Part shown: positions 8,514 to 16,043 of the stretch, piece by piece
Layout: the number at the start of each line of letters is the position of its first letter
How positions within the stretch are numbered: position 1 is the stretch's first letter
NCBI GenBank assembly: GCA_959027945.1
Contig: CAUFRO010000014.1
Span: 1-49,344 of the forward strand
Direction of reading: 5' to 3'
From: an uncultured Collinsella sp.
GTDB lineage: Bacteria; Actinomycetota; Coriobacteriia; Coriobacteriales; Coriobacteriaceae
DNA: 49,344 bases
The notes under the pieces: model-generated
Databases searched by the model: none
What the model was told of the DNA's origin: nothing
Seen by the model: only the letters and a program-made list of their open reading frames with translations
Program-made: the position numbers and the translations under genes

Positions 8514-9096
8514 CGGGCTCGACCGTCCAGGTGATCGTTGCAACCTGATCGCCTTCGCCGGTTACGCGGAAGATGTCGCGCGTGACGCGGGCGACGTTTC
8601 CGCTTGTCTTGAGCTTAATTTTGTCCGTGCCACCGGCAATGCCCTGGTAGCCCATGTCGAAGGCTGCATTCTTGGAAAGATCGAGGCCCGTTCCCTGCAT
8701 TGCGGCGCTGGCGTTCTGGAGCGCGCCGTCGGGGCCGACCTTAAAGTCGATGGAGTTCTGCGCGGTTCCGGCCTTGGCGTCGGCGGCAATGGTCCAGGTG
8801 TTCATGGCGTCGATCTTCATGTTGGTGACATGGATGCCGTAGGCCGAATGATTGTCGATGGTGGTCGCGTCTTCTGAGGGGCCCTGAAGCGTGCCGTCGG
8901 CCTTGGCGACGAAGGGAATAACCGTCGGAACTTTGAACTCAACGTTGTCGATCTCGGTCCTGACCATTACCTTCGTGGTTCCAACGCGCCCGGCTGCCAT
9001 AGCTGGCGTCGGGGCGGCGCCCATTGCGAGCGCGAGCGCGAGCCCTGCGCCCACGGCGAGCGCTCTGGCTCCGTTCATGTTCCTGGTGATGTCCAT
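8497..9096 (-). CDS. Secreted beta-rich protein with WxL-like C terminus (199 aa)
   Basis: The ATG has AAAGGAACGACC upstream. A classical signal peptide ends near residue 34 (PAMAA). The mature part has alternating hydrophobic residues typical of a beta-sandwich, an aromatic-poor middle, and ends VATITWTVEPGAHTA. That ending resembles the terminal strand of WxL-type surface domains (TLTWTL-like), but the upstream W-x-L motif is not obvious, so the link is only suggestive. There is no membrane anchor of its own. The neighbouring LAQTG peptide and the membrane-anchored protein upstream could hold it at the surface. It is the middle gene of the leftward surface cluster. Confidence 0.72.
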   Translation of the reverse strand: MDITRNMNGARALAVGAGLALALAMGAAPTPAMAAGRVGTTKVMVRTEIDNVEFKVPTVIPFVAKADGTLQGPSEDATTIDNHSAYGIHVTNMKIDAMNTWTIAADAKAGTAQNSIDFKVGPDGALQNASAAMQGTGLDLSKNAAFDMGYQGIAGGTDKIKLKTSGNVARVTRDIFRVTGEGDQVATITWTVEPGAHTA

Positions 9097-9186
9097 GGTC
9101 GTTCCTTTCTATTCGCCGCGGGCCGTCCCCGCGATGATTGGACGAATGCTGGTGAATTGCGTGCGGTGCCGCGTCGGCCGGAAAAG

Positions 9187-9696
9187 CTAGTTCTCGGCTT
9201 GCTCAACCCGCACCTTGACACGTGTCGGATTGCCGTGGCTGTCGAGGGTCTTGGCATCGAGCGCCTGAATCTCGATGTACGCCTCGCCTTCTTTGATGTC
9301 GCCGGCGGGGCACGTTTCGATTGTCTTGCCGGTCTCGACCACACCGGATTCGTACATGGTCTCGTCGTTTTGGATGACGCGGAATCGCTGGGGAAATTTA
9401 TTGTCTTGGACGTTTTGCACGTTGACGCGCAGCTTGCCGTCCTCCTGCAGCTGAGCGACCGGTGCGACCGAAATCGTCATCATGTTGTCGCGGACGATGG
9501 CGTCGAGCTCATCTTGGATTTCCTGACGCGTTTTGCCCTCGGCCGTCGTAACCGAAGCGCCCGCCTCGGGTACGGGCTGCGACTGCCAAGCGTATAGTCC
9601 TACGGCGACAAGGGCACAGACGATGGCCAAGCAGGCAACGATGAGCTTCTTGCGACGACCCAGGCCTGCAAAGTGGGGTGGCTTCTTCGCGCTCAT
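9187..9696 (-). CDS. N-terminally membrane-anchored extracytoplasmic protein (169 aa)
   Basis: A short basic N terminus (MSAKKPPHFAGLGRRKK) precedes one membrane segment (about 18-40). The remaining 130 residues lie outside and look beta-rich, with PQRFRVIQNDETMYESG near the middle. AAGGAT lies seven bases before the ATG. The start overlaps the stop of the preceding 98-residue gene in the ATGA arrangement. The next gene in the cluster begins 90 bases downstream. The layout (membrane-anchored subunit, secreted subunit, sortase substrate, large secreted subunit) suggests a small surface assembly. I do not recognise a family. Confidence 0.72.
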   Translation of the reverse strand: MSAKKPPHFAGLGRRKKLIVACLAIVCALVAVGLYAWQSQPVPEAGASVTTAEGKTRQEIQDELDAIVRDNMMTISVAPVAQLQEDGKLRVNVQNVQDNKFPQRFRVIQNDETMYESGVVETGKTIETCPAGDIKEGEAYIEIQALDAKTLDSHGNPTRVKVRVEQAEN

Positions 9697-9989
9697 GCGG
9701 CATCCTTGGCGGTATAGATGCGCGCAAAGGTGGACGGGTTCGCTCCAAAGAGCATGTGAAGCATCAGGCGGCGTGAGTAGACAAGCTCGTCGAAGTCGGG
9801 AGGGAGCTCGATGTCGTGGATATGCGCGATGTGGTGGGCGAGCGCCGAGAACGACTCGGGGTCGCAGATCACATCGGTGGTGACGTGGTAGACCGCCGTA
9901 TCGGGGAATGCCTCTTCATCGAAGGGTAAGAGATAAGGGTCGTCGTCGACCTCGATGGCGATGCCGTACTGGGGCCAGTAATATGCCAT
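9693..9989 (-). CDS. Small cytoplasmic protein, possible nuclease-fold relic (98 aa)
   Basis: The ATG is preceded by GGGAGG at normal spacing. There is no signal peptide or membrane segment. The N-terminal pattern YYWPQYGIAIEVDDDPY followed by a downstream VTTDVICDPESF is reminiscent of the core of Vsr/DUF559-type PD-(D/E)xK proteins (wp..g..vEvDg, then a strand and v..dp..va). The usual lysine or histidine positions are not evident, so activity is doubtful. It overlaps the next gene by four bases (ATGA) and is the first gene of the surface cluster. Members with this look are often found near toxin-antitoxin style genes; here that is only a guess. Confidence 0.65.
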   Translation of the reverse strand: MAYYWPQYGIAIEVDDDPYLLPFDEEAFPDTAVYHVTTDVICDPESFSALAHHIAHIHDIELPPDFDELVYSRRLMLHMLFGANPSTFARIYTAKDAA

Positions 9990-10062
9990 GGGAACCTCCC
10001 TGCTCTTGGGCCAAAACTTCTATCGGCTTTGGCTGTCGATGCCGACCGTATCAGCCGCAACT

Positions 10063-10097
10063 TGACCAAAAGCTGACCAAATGCTTGACGGATTGAC
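10063..10097. promoter_or_regulatory. TGAC direct repeats in the divergent intergenic region
   Basis: The 343-base gap between the divergent 98-aa gene and the dehydrogenase gene contains TGAC at 10063, 10074, 10086 and 10094. The first two sit in near-identical 11-base units (TGACCAAAAGC, TGACCAAATGC). A period near 11 fits a response-regulator tandem site. The remainder of the gap is AT-richer (runs of A and T at 10120-10155) and shows no open frame with a start signal. AAAGGGGAG at 10319-10327 is the ribosome binding site of the dehydrogenase. Confidence 0.3.
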
Positions 10098-10332
10098 ATC
10101 CCCGCAGGTAAAGGGCGGTAAAAAATACTTCAACTTTTTTCGAGCGACATTTTTCGATCGCTGGCGGCGGAACGATATGTGTCAAAAGCATCGCCTGCCG
10201 AGGAAACTCGGCCGTTCGCCGAATTGCATGCGCGTAAAAAACCTCAATTATGGAGGCGGTCTCGAACACGTCAACGAAACGATGCGGTAACATCTCCCTG
10301 CAAACACTGTAGTTAGCTAAAGGGGAGTCTGC

Positions 10333-11934
10333 ATGTCTGCAACCATCAAACCCTTCACCGATGAGTTCGAGGAATACGGTCGCGACGAGTCTCGCTCGTC
10401 GGGCGAGGCTTCGAGCATTTCGTTTCCGACATCGGAAGACGAGGTGCGCGCTATCTTGCGGCAGCTCCATGCCGACGGTGTTTCGGTGACTGTCCAGGGT
10501 GCCCGAACGGGCCTCGCTGCCGGCGCCGTGCCTCATGGCGGGCATATCCTCAACACCTCGCGCATGAATCGCTACCTTGGTCTTCGCTGCGATGACGAGG
10601 GCCGGTTTCTGCTGCGCGTGGAACCGGGCGTCGTACTGTCGGAGCTGCGCAAACAGCTGGTCAAAAAGGCGCTGCCGACAGGCGGCTGGGACCAGGCGTC
10701 GCTTCGGACATACGAGGAGTTCCAAGCTGCCCCCGAGCAGTTCTTTCCCACCGACCCCACCGAGGCATCTGCCTGCCTGGGCGGTATGGCGGCGTGCAAC
10801 GCCTCCGGCGCCCGCAGCTATGCCTATGGCCCCATGCGTCCGCATGTCACGGGCCTTCACGTTGCCCTGGCGGATGGTGACCTGCTCGAGCTTCACCGCG
10901 GTGAGGTTTTTGCTCAGGGCCGTCGCCTTTCACTTGTGACGGCGGAAGGACGTTCGCTTGAGCTCGATCTTCCTGACTACACCATGCCCAAGACCAAAAA
11001 TGCTTCGGGCTATTATGTTGCGGACGATATGGACGCCATCGATCTCTTTATCGGCGCATGTGGCACGCTCGGCGTTATCACCGAGCTCGAGATCGCCCTG
11101 CAGCCTGCTTCCGCGGTTGTGTGGGGCGTGAGCTGCTTTTTCGATAGCGAGGACAAGGCCGTTGCCTTTACCGATTCCGTGCGCCCGGTCCTGTCCCACG
11201 CGGCTGCTATCGAGTATTTCGATGCGGGCGCCCTGGATATCCTTCGCCGCCAGCGCGAGCAGTCGACTGCTTTTGCCTCGCTGCCGGCACTCGACGATGA
11301 GGCAAAGGTCTGCGTCTACGTGGAGCTCGACTGCGACGACGAGGCACAGGCGACCGAGGAGCTGTACCACTTGGGATGGGTTTTGGAGCTTGCGGGCGGC
11401 CGCGACGACGCGACATGGGTTGCGCGCACCGAGGTCGATCGCGAGTGCCAGCGGTTCTTCCGCCACGCGGTTCCCGAGAGCGTCAACATGCTCATCGACG
11501 AGCGTCGCCGCACGGACCTCACCATTACCAAGCTGGGTTCGGATATGTCGGTGCCCAATGCACGTCTGGCCGATGTCGTCGCCCTCTATCGTCGCACGCT
11601 GGCCGAAAGCGGGCTTGAGTCTGCCGCCTGGGGGCATATCGGCAACAACCATCTGCATGTGAATATCCTGCCGCGCGACGCGCAGGATTATCGCGCCGGC
11701 GGCGAGCTCTTTGCCCAGTGGGCGGCCGAGATCACGGCCATGGGTGGTGCCGTCTCTGCCGAGCATGGCGTCGGCAAGATCAAGGCGGGCTTCTTGGAGA
11801 CGATGTACGGCCACGAGGCCATGGTCGAATCGGCTCGACTCAAGCTCCAACTCGACCCTGCTGGACAGCTCGGCCGCGGCAACCTGTTTTCGGAGAAGCT
11901 CTTGGATGAACTCGTTCAGAAAGGGGGCGCGTGA
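10333..11934 (+). CDS. FAD-linked 2-hydroxyacid (probably lactate) dehydrogenase, LctD/GlcD family
   Basis: This 533-residue protein has the FAD-binding PCMH domain in the N-terminal half, with the diphosphate-binding motif GARTGLAAGAVPHGG (about 56-70), and the GlcD/D-lactate dehydrogenase C-terminal domain with GHIGNNHLHVNIL and SAEHGVGK. It would oxidise lactate or a related 2-hydroxyacid. EtfB and a ferredoxin-fused EtfA follow immediately (gap of 2 bases, then none), the same trio as the confurcating LctBCD complex of Acetobacterium, though with the dehydrogenase gene first. In that complex, reduced ferredoxin drives NAD reduction by lactate. The substrate is inferred from this context; glycolate or another hydroxyacid remains possible. 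The start has AAAGGGGAG at good spacing. No lactate permease is next to it. Confidence 0.85.
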   Translation: MSATIKPFTDEFEEYGRDESRSSGEASSISFPTSEDEVRAILRQLHADGVSVTVQGARTGLAAGAVPHGGHILNTSRMNRYLGLRCDDEGRFLLRVEPGVVLSELRKQLVKKALPTGGWDQASLRTYEEFQAAPEQFFPTDPTEASACLGGMAACNASGARSYAYGPMRPHVTGLHVALADGDLLELHRGEVFAQGRRLSLVTAEGRSLELDLPDYTMPKTKNASGYYVADDMDAIDLFIGACGTLGVITELEIALQPASAVVWGVSCFFDSEDKAVAFTDSVRPVLSHAAAIEYFDAGALDILRRQREQSTAFASLPALDDEAKVCVYVELDCDDEAQATEELYHLGWVLELAGGRDDATWVARTEVDRECQRFFRHAVPESVNMLIDERRRTDLTITKLGSDMSVPNARLADVVALYRRTLAESGLESAAWGHIGNNHLHVNILPRDAQDYRAGGELFAQWAAEITAMGGAVSAEHGVGKIKAGFLETMYGHEAMVESARLKLQLDPAGQLGRGNLFSEKLLDELVQKGGA

Positions 11935-11936
11935 AG

Positions 11937-12752
11937 ATGAGCGAATTCCATATGGTGGTGTGCGTCAAGGCGGTGCCGGGAAGCACTGAGGTCAAGATGG
12001 ACCCCAAGACCAATACGATTGTGCGTGACGGCAAGCAGGCGGTCATCAGCCCGTTCGATGCAAGCGCTCTGGAATGCGCGCTGTCGCTCAAGGATGACTT
12101 TATCGGCTTTGGCATGGATGTGCGCGTGACGGTGGTGTCGATGGGCATCCCCGCGACCGAGTCACTGCTGCGCGACTGCATCGCCCGCGGCGCCGATGAC
12201 GCGCTGTTGCTGACCGATCGCGCCTTTGCGGGTGCCGATACCTTGGCTACCACCTATGCCCTCAAATGTGGCATCGAGGCGCTCGACGAGGACTTTGACC
12301 TGCTCATTTGCGGCAAGATGGCAGTTGATGGCGATACGGCCCAGATTGGTCCCGAGCTTGCCGGAGCCTTTGAGATTCCCTGCGTGACCGACGTGAGTTG
12401 CGTGCAGGGCGCGGGCTTTACGACCTGCGGCTCGCTGGCGCTTGTCCACGGCTGTGACGCCGGCGAGGAAACGGTGTATCTGGAGATGCCGTGCGCGATG
12501 ACGACTGCCAAGGAGATTGGCCAGCTGCGCATGCCGAGTATCGCTGGCATTCGCGCGGCCGAGGAAGCGGACGTGCGCGTGGTCGGCGCTGCCGACGTGA
12601 ACGCCGACCCCTCGCGTTGCGGTCTTGCCGGTTCGCCGACGCAGGTCGTGCGCTCGTTTGTGCCCGACCGCGACCAAACGTGTGAGACTGTTGAGGGCAC
12701 GGCGTCCGAGCAGGCGGCAAAACTCGCCAAGATTATCGAGGGGATGGCATAG
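11937..12752 (+). CDS. etfB: Electron transfer flavoprotein beta subunit
   Basis: The protein (271 residues) has the EtfB opening VCVKAVPGSTEVKMDPKTN, the ISPFDASALECAL segment, and the CGKMAVDGDTAQIGPELA signature for nucleotide and FAD binding. In bifurcating ETFs this subunit carries the FAD and NAD site. ATG at 11937 is chosen over GTG at 11931 because GGGGG at 11923-11927 then has nine bases of spacing. It follows the dehydrogenase stop by two bases and is followed by etfA with no gap. All three are clearly co-transcribed. Confidence 0.92.
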   Translation: MSEFHMVVCVKAVPGSTEVKMDPKTNTIVRDGKQAVISPFDASALECALSLKDDFIGFGMDVRVTVVSMGIPATESLLRDCIARGADDALLLTDRAFAGADTLATTYALKCGIEALDEDFDLLICGKMAVDGDTAQIGPELAGAFEIPCVTDVSCVQGAGFTTCGSLALVHGCDAGEETVYLEMPCAMTTAKEIGQLRMPSIAGIRAAEEADVRVVGAADVNADPSRCGLAGSPTQVVRSFVPDRDQTCETVEGTASEQAAKLAKIIEGMA

Positions 12753-13958
12753 ATGAGCGGACTGATTATCGATGGCGAAGCCTGCATTGGCTGCGGTCGC
12801 TGCGTTCGCGCCTGCGCCTCGGGCGGTATTGTGGTGGAGGGCGAGCGTCCCAATCGCTGTGCCCGCGTAACCGACGGCTGCATCCTGTGCGGCGGGTGCG
12901 TCGACGCCTGCCCCGTCAACGCTATTTCGATCGAGCGCGATGAGACCACCGGTGCGGTAGACCTTGACGCATATCGAGACATTTGGGTCTTCGTGCAAAC
13001 TGACGAGCACGATGCCGTGGCATCCGTGGCCTTCGAGCTCGTGGGCAAGGGCCGCGAGCTTGCCGATGCGCGCGGCTGTCGCTTGGTGGCGCTGGTCGGC
13101 ATGGGCCCCGAGGGCTCGCTCGGGGACCTGGAGCATCTGGTTTGCGCCGGTGCGGACGAAGTTCTGGTCTGTCGTGACGAGCGCCTGCGTCAGAACGACG
13201 CGGAGGTCTATGCTCGTCTCATCTGCGATTTGGTGGCAGAGCGCAAGCCCGAGGCCATTCTGTACGGTGCGACCGCCTTTGGCCGCGAACTGGCACCCGG
13301 CGTTGCCGTGCGTTTGCAGACGGGCCTTACGGCTGACTGCACGGTGCTTTCGATGGATGCGGAGACGGGGCTGCTGCAACAGACGCGTCCGGCGTTTGGC
13401 GGCAACCTGATGGCCACCATCGTCTGCCCCAATCATCGTCCTCAGATGGCAACGGTGCGTCCCGGCATCTTTAAGGCGCCCGACTTTGACTACGGCCGCT
13501 CCGGCACGATCACCCAGATATCGCTTGCGGATGATGCTAAGGCTCGTGTCGAGATCTCGATTCCCGCCGAGGAGTGGGGGCAGCAGGCATCAATTGCCGA
13601 TGCCGAGCGCCTGGTCGTGGTGGGTCGCGGCATTGGTTCTAAGAAAAACCTGCCGCTGATGCGAAGGCTCGCCGAGGCTCTGGGAGCCGAGCTTGGCTGC
13701 ACGCGACCTGTCGTGGAGGCCGGCTGGTTGGAGTATCGCCATCAGATTGGCCAGACGGGCGTATCGGTTTCGCCCAAGCTTCTCGTGAGTATCGGTGTTT
13801 CGGGCGCCATCCAGCATCTTGCCGGCATCGGTGGGGCGGAGTGCATTATCGCCATCAACGAGGACCCGGATGCCCCCATCTTTGGTGCTGCCCAGTACAA
13901 GGTCGTCGGCGATGCCGTCGAGGTCGTCGAGGAGCTGCTGGCCCAGCTTGAGCGCTAG
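12753..13958 (+). CDS. etfA: Electron transfer flavoprotein alpha subunit with N-terminal 2x[4Fe-4S] ferredoxin domain
   Basis: The first 60 residues hold two clusters: C11, C14, C17, C21 and C43, C46, C49, C53. The EtfA body follows, ending in the FAD-binding signature SIGVSGAIQHLAGIGGAECI and INEDPDAPIFGAAQYKVVGD. A ferredoxin-fused EtfA is found in lactate dehydrogenase-ETF complexes and related bifurcating enzymes, where the clusters pass low-potential electrons between ferredoxin and FAD. It begins one base after the etfB stop and has GAGGGG eight bases before the ATG. Its stop shares the palindrome CTAG with the convergent HD-protein gene. The fused clusters strongly support energy-coupled electron transfer over a simple respiratory ETF. 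Confidence 0.93.
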   Translation: MSGLIIDGEACIGCGRCVRACASGGIVVEGERPNRCARVTDGCILCGGCVDACPVNAISIERDETTGAVDLDAYRDIWVFVQTDEHDAVASVAFELVGKGRELADARGCRLVALVGMGPEGSLGDLEHLVCAGADEVLVCRDERLRQNDAEVYARLICDLVAERKPEAILYGATAFGRELAPGVAVRLQTGLTADCTVLSMDAETGLLQQTRPAFGGNLMATIVCPNHRPQMATVRPGIFKAPDFDYGRSGTITQISLADDAKARVEISIPAEEWGQQASIADAERLVVVGRGIGSKKNLPLMRRLAEALGAELGCTRPVVEAGWLEYRHQIGQTGVSVSPKLLVSIGVSGAIQHLAGIGGAECIIAINEDPDAPIFGAAQYKVVGDAVEVVEELLAQLER

Positions 13959-14767
13959 GCGTGCGCCAACCAGTCGCGCGTCTCGTCCTTTAGGCGCTCC
14001 CAGGTCGCTTGCGTGGCGGGATCGGTAAAGGGGCGCGCAATGCCAAAGGGCGCATCGAGCAGGCGGTAGATATCGCCCTGCTCACGCGCCAGCGCGCGGC
14101 TCGCTGGATAGACGAGCTCAAACATAAAGCAGATGAGTCCCACCAGGTAGTCTGCGGGCTCGTTGCGTTCATCGCGTGCGACGCAGCGGCGCTCGTCAAA
14201 GGCAGCGAGAGCCGGTGTCGAGAACCGGCTGGCGAGAAATGTGTCCTTATCAACCTTGAGGATGGTGTCGACGGTGCTGTCGGCGATGGTGCGCATAATG
14301 TCGATTTTGTCGCCATCGCGCACGATATCGCAGAAGCGCCGTGTACGCTCGTCGAGTTGTGCCGGCAGGCGAAAGTCGCTGTGATAGGCGATGCTCGCGC
14401 GGATGAGCTCGTCGTGCTCGTCGGTCTCGATAAAATCTCGGATGCTTGTTGTGGCAGGCGCGTCGTCGGGGTTCTCGCCAAAGAGGACCCCGACGCCCAA
14501 CGCTGCGTGGCTCATACTCTCGGCGTCCTTAAAGGTGTCCCAGCGCCGCAACTGTTCAAAGCGTCCCATATCGTGTAACAGGCCGCAAAGCCAGGCCAGG
14601 TCAATATCCTCTGTCGACCAGCTCTGCTCGCGCGCCACGGCATCGCATGCCTCGGCAACGTGGTACGTATGCTCGATTTTGAGCGCGATACGTGGATTGG
14701 CGGCATCGTAAGCATCGGTATAGCGTTTGAAGGCCGCGGTCGCCCGGCCCCGGTCGATAGCTGTCAT
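13955..14767 (-). CDS. HD-domain phosphohydrolase
   Basis: The 270-residue soluble protein has the HD motif set: H33 and H36 in IEHTYHVAE, H65-D66 in LLHDMGRFE, and H87 in MSHAAL. These residues bind the divalent metal of phosphohydrolases acting on nucleotides or similar phosphate esters. The substrate cannot be told from sequence. It is convergent with etfA and overlaps it by four bases at the shared CTAG. No operon partner is visible, since the gene upstream runs the other way. Confidence 0.85.
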   Translation of the reverse strand: MTAIDRGRATAAFKRYTDAYDAANPRIALKIEHTYHVAEACDAVAREQSWSTEDIDLAWLCGLLHDMGRFEQLRRWDTFKDAESMSHAALGVGVLFGENPDDAPATTSIRDFIETDEHDELIRASIAYHSDFRLPAQLDERTRRFCDIVRDGDKIDIMRTIADSTVDTILKVDKDTFLASRFSTPALAAFDERRCVARDERNEPADYLVGLICFMFELVYPASRALAREQGDIYRLLDAPFGIARPFTDPATQATWERLKDETRDWLAHA

Positions 14768-14894
14768 AATGACTTCCTAAAAAGCTGTGTCTTTCGATCC
14801 GGTGGCAATTGTAGGTGAACTCGGTTGCCACCGGGCGATGATTCTGCCGCGTCGTCGAATGCGGCTCGGAAATCTTGTCGGGACGAGGAACGCT

Positions 14895-15587
14895 ATGGTG
14901 CTCAAAATCGTTAAAACCGTCTGGCCGGTGATGCTTACCTATGTTGCGATAGGCGCGCCGTGCGGAATGATTATGGCACAGACGGGAATGGAGCCCTGGA
15001 TGGTTTTTGCTCTGAGCAGCACGTTTGTGACGGGTAGCGGCCAGTTTATGGTCTGCAATCTGTGGCTGGCAGGTGTGCCTGCGGCATCGATTGTCGCAAG
15101 TGTGGCCGCAATCTCCTCGCGCTTTGCACTTTATTCGGCATCAATCGCGCCCCATCTGAGGGGTGCCTCGAAGCGTCAGACGCTGGCTGTTGCCGCGACG
15201 CTCACCGAGGAGGCATACGGCATCTCGCTTGCCAAGTTGGTTGAAGGGGAGGATTGGGGTCCGCACGAGTCCTTTGCGCTCAACGCGATCCTCATCGCGA
15301 CATGGGGCGTTTCGTGCACGATGGGCGCCGTTGTAGGCGCCGTTGTCGATGTCCCCACCGCTATTGCTGGCTTTGTCTGCACCTCGCTCTTTATCTGCCT
15401 GCTCTTTTCGCAGCGACTGTCGCGCGGCAATGTCGTGGCTGCCGTTATGGCTGCGGTGTCTGTCGCCATATGCAAGTTCTTGGGGTGGACGAATATCGCC
15501 GTGCCGGCAAGCGTGCTCGTCGGTGTTGCCGCGGCGCTTGCGTGCGATGCTTTCGCCGAAGGAAGGGGCGCTCGCGATGCCCGTTAA
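14895..15587 (+). CDS. azlC: AzlC-type branched-chain amino acid exporter, large subunit
   Basis: The 230-residue membrane protein has the AzlC pattern: GAPCGMIMAQTGMEPW, the SGQFMVCNLWLAG segment, SRFALYSASIAPHL, and LTEEAYGI. AzlC with AzlD exports branched-chain amino acids and analogues. ATG at 14895 is preferred because it follows GACGAGGAA and starts directly at the first hydrophobic region; the frame is open 36 codons further upstream but without a good ribosome binding site. It overlaps azlD by 11 bases. A complete branched-chain amino acid importer lies 13 kb away, so both directions of flux are encoded here. Confidence 0.9.
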   Translation: MVLKIVKTVWPVMLTYVAIGAPCGMIMAQTGMEPWMVFALSSTFVTGSGQFMVCNLWLAGVPAASIVASVAAISSRFALYSASIAPHLRGASKRQTLAVAATLTEEAYGISLAKLVEGEDWGPHESFALNAILIATWGVSCTMGAVVGAVVDVPTAIAGFVCTSLFICLLFSQRLSRGNVVAAVMAAVSVAICKFLGWTNIAVPASVLVGVAAALACDAFAEGRGARDAR

Positions 15588-15900
15588 TGAGTTTTTGGTC
15601 CTGTGGCTGTCGTCATGGGCGGCTATCGCGTTTTTCCGCATTGCCCCGGCGTTTGCGTTGCGCGGGAGAACGCTGTCGCCCCGCGTTACCGAGGCCTTGG
15701 GTTATATTCCGCCCGCCGCCTTTGCGGCGCTGGTCGCTAACGATTTGATAAGCCCTGGCGCTTTCGACGCCGGCTTGTGGCAGGGCTTGATTCCCTGGAT
15801 TGCGGCTGCCGGTGTCGTGGCGGTGGCAATCAAGACAAAGTCGATGTTGTGGTGCTGCGTCTCGGGCATCGTGTTCTATATCGTTTTGAGCCTTGTATAA
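15577..15900 (+). CDS. azlD: AzlD-type branched-chain amino acid exporter, small subunit
   Basis: The 107-residue protein has four hydrophobic segments and the AzlD features RIAPAFALRGR and YIPPAAFAALVANDL. The ATG lies inside the 3' end of azlC (11-base overlap) behind GGAAGGGGCG. A small GC-rich hairpin (15905-15923) follows the stop but lacks a T-run, so termination there is uncertain. Confidence 0.88.
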   Translation: MPVNEFLVLWLSSWAAIAFFRIAPAFALRGRTLSPRVTEALGYIPPAAFAALVANDLISPGAFDAGLWQGLIPWIAAAGVVAVAIKTKSMLWCCVSGIVFYIVLSLV

Positions 15901-16043
15901 AAGCAGGGGCGCGTTTAGCGTCCCGGCCCAACGAATCGAATTTCTCACCGAGCCGGTCTGCTTCTTCTGGTACCATGGTCAAACTTTACTGTAGCAAAGC
16001 GTGACGTGGGCTTTTGTTCTGCGTCAGCGGAAATGGGGGTTTC

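Noticed and set aside
10093..10098. Perfect TTGACA as a -35 box
   Set aside because: No -10 box stands at 16-18 bases; the nearest A/T-rich hexamer is at about 20.
10051..10896. 281-codon frame opposite the dehydrogenase start
   Set aside because: It covers the intergenic region and the 5' end of a certain gene on the other strand, without a start signal.
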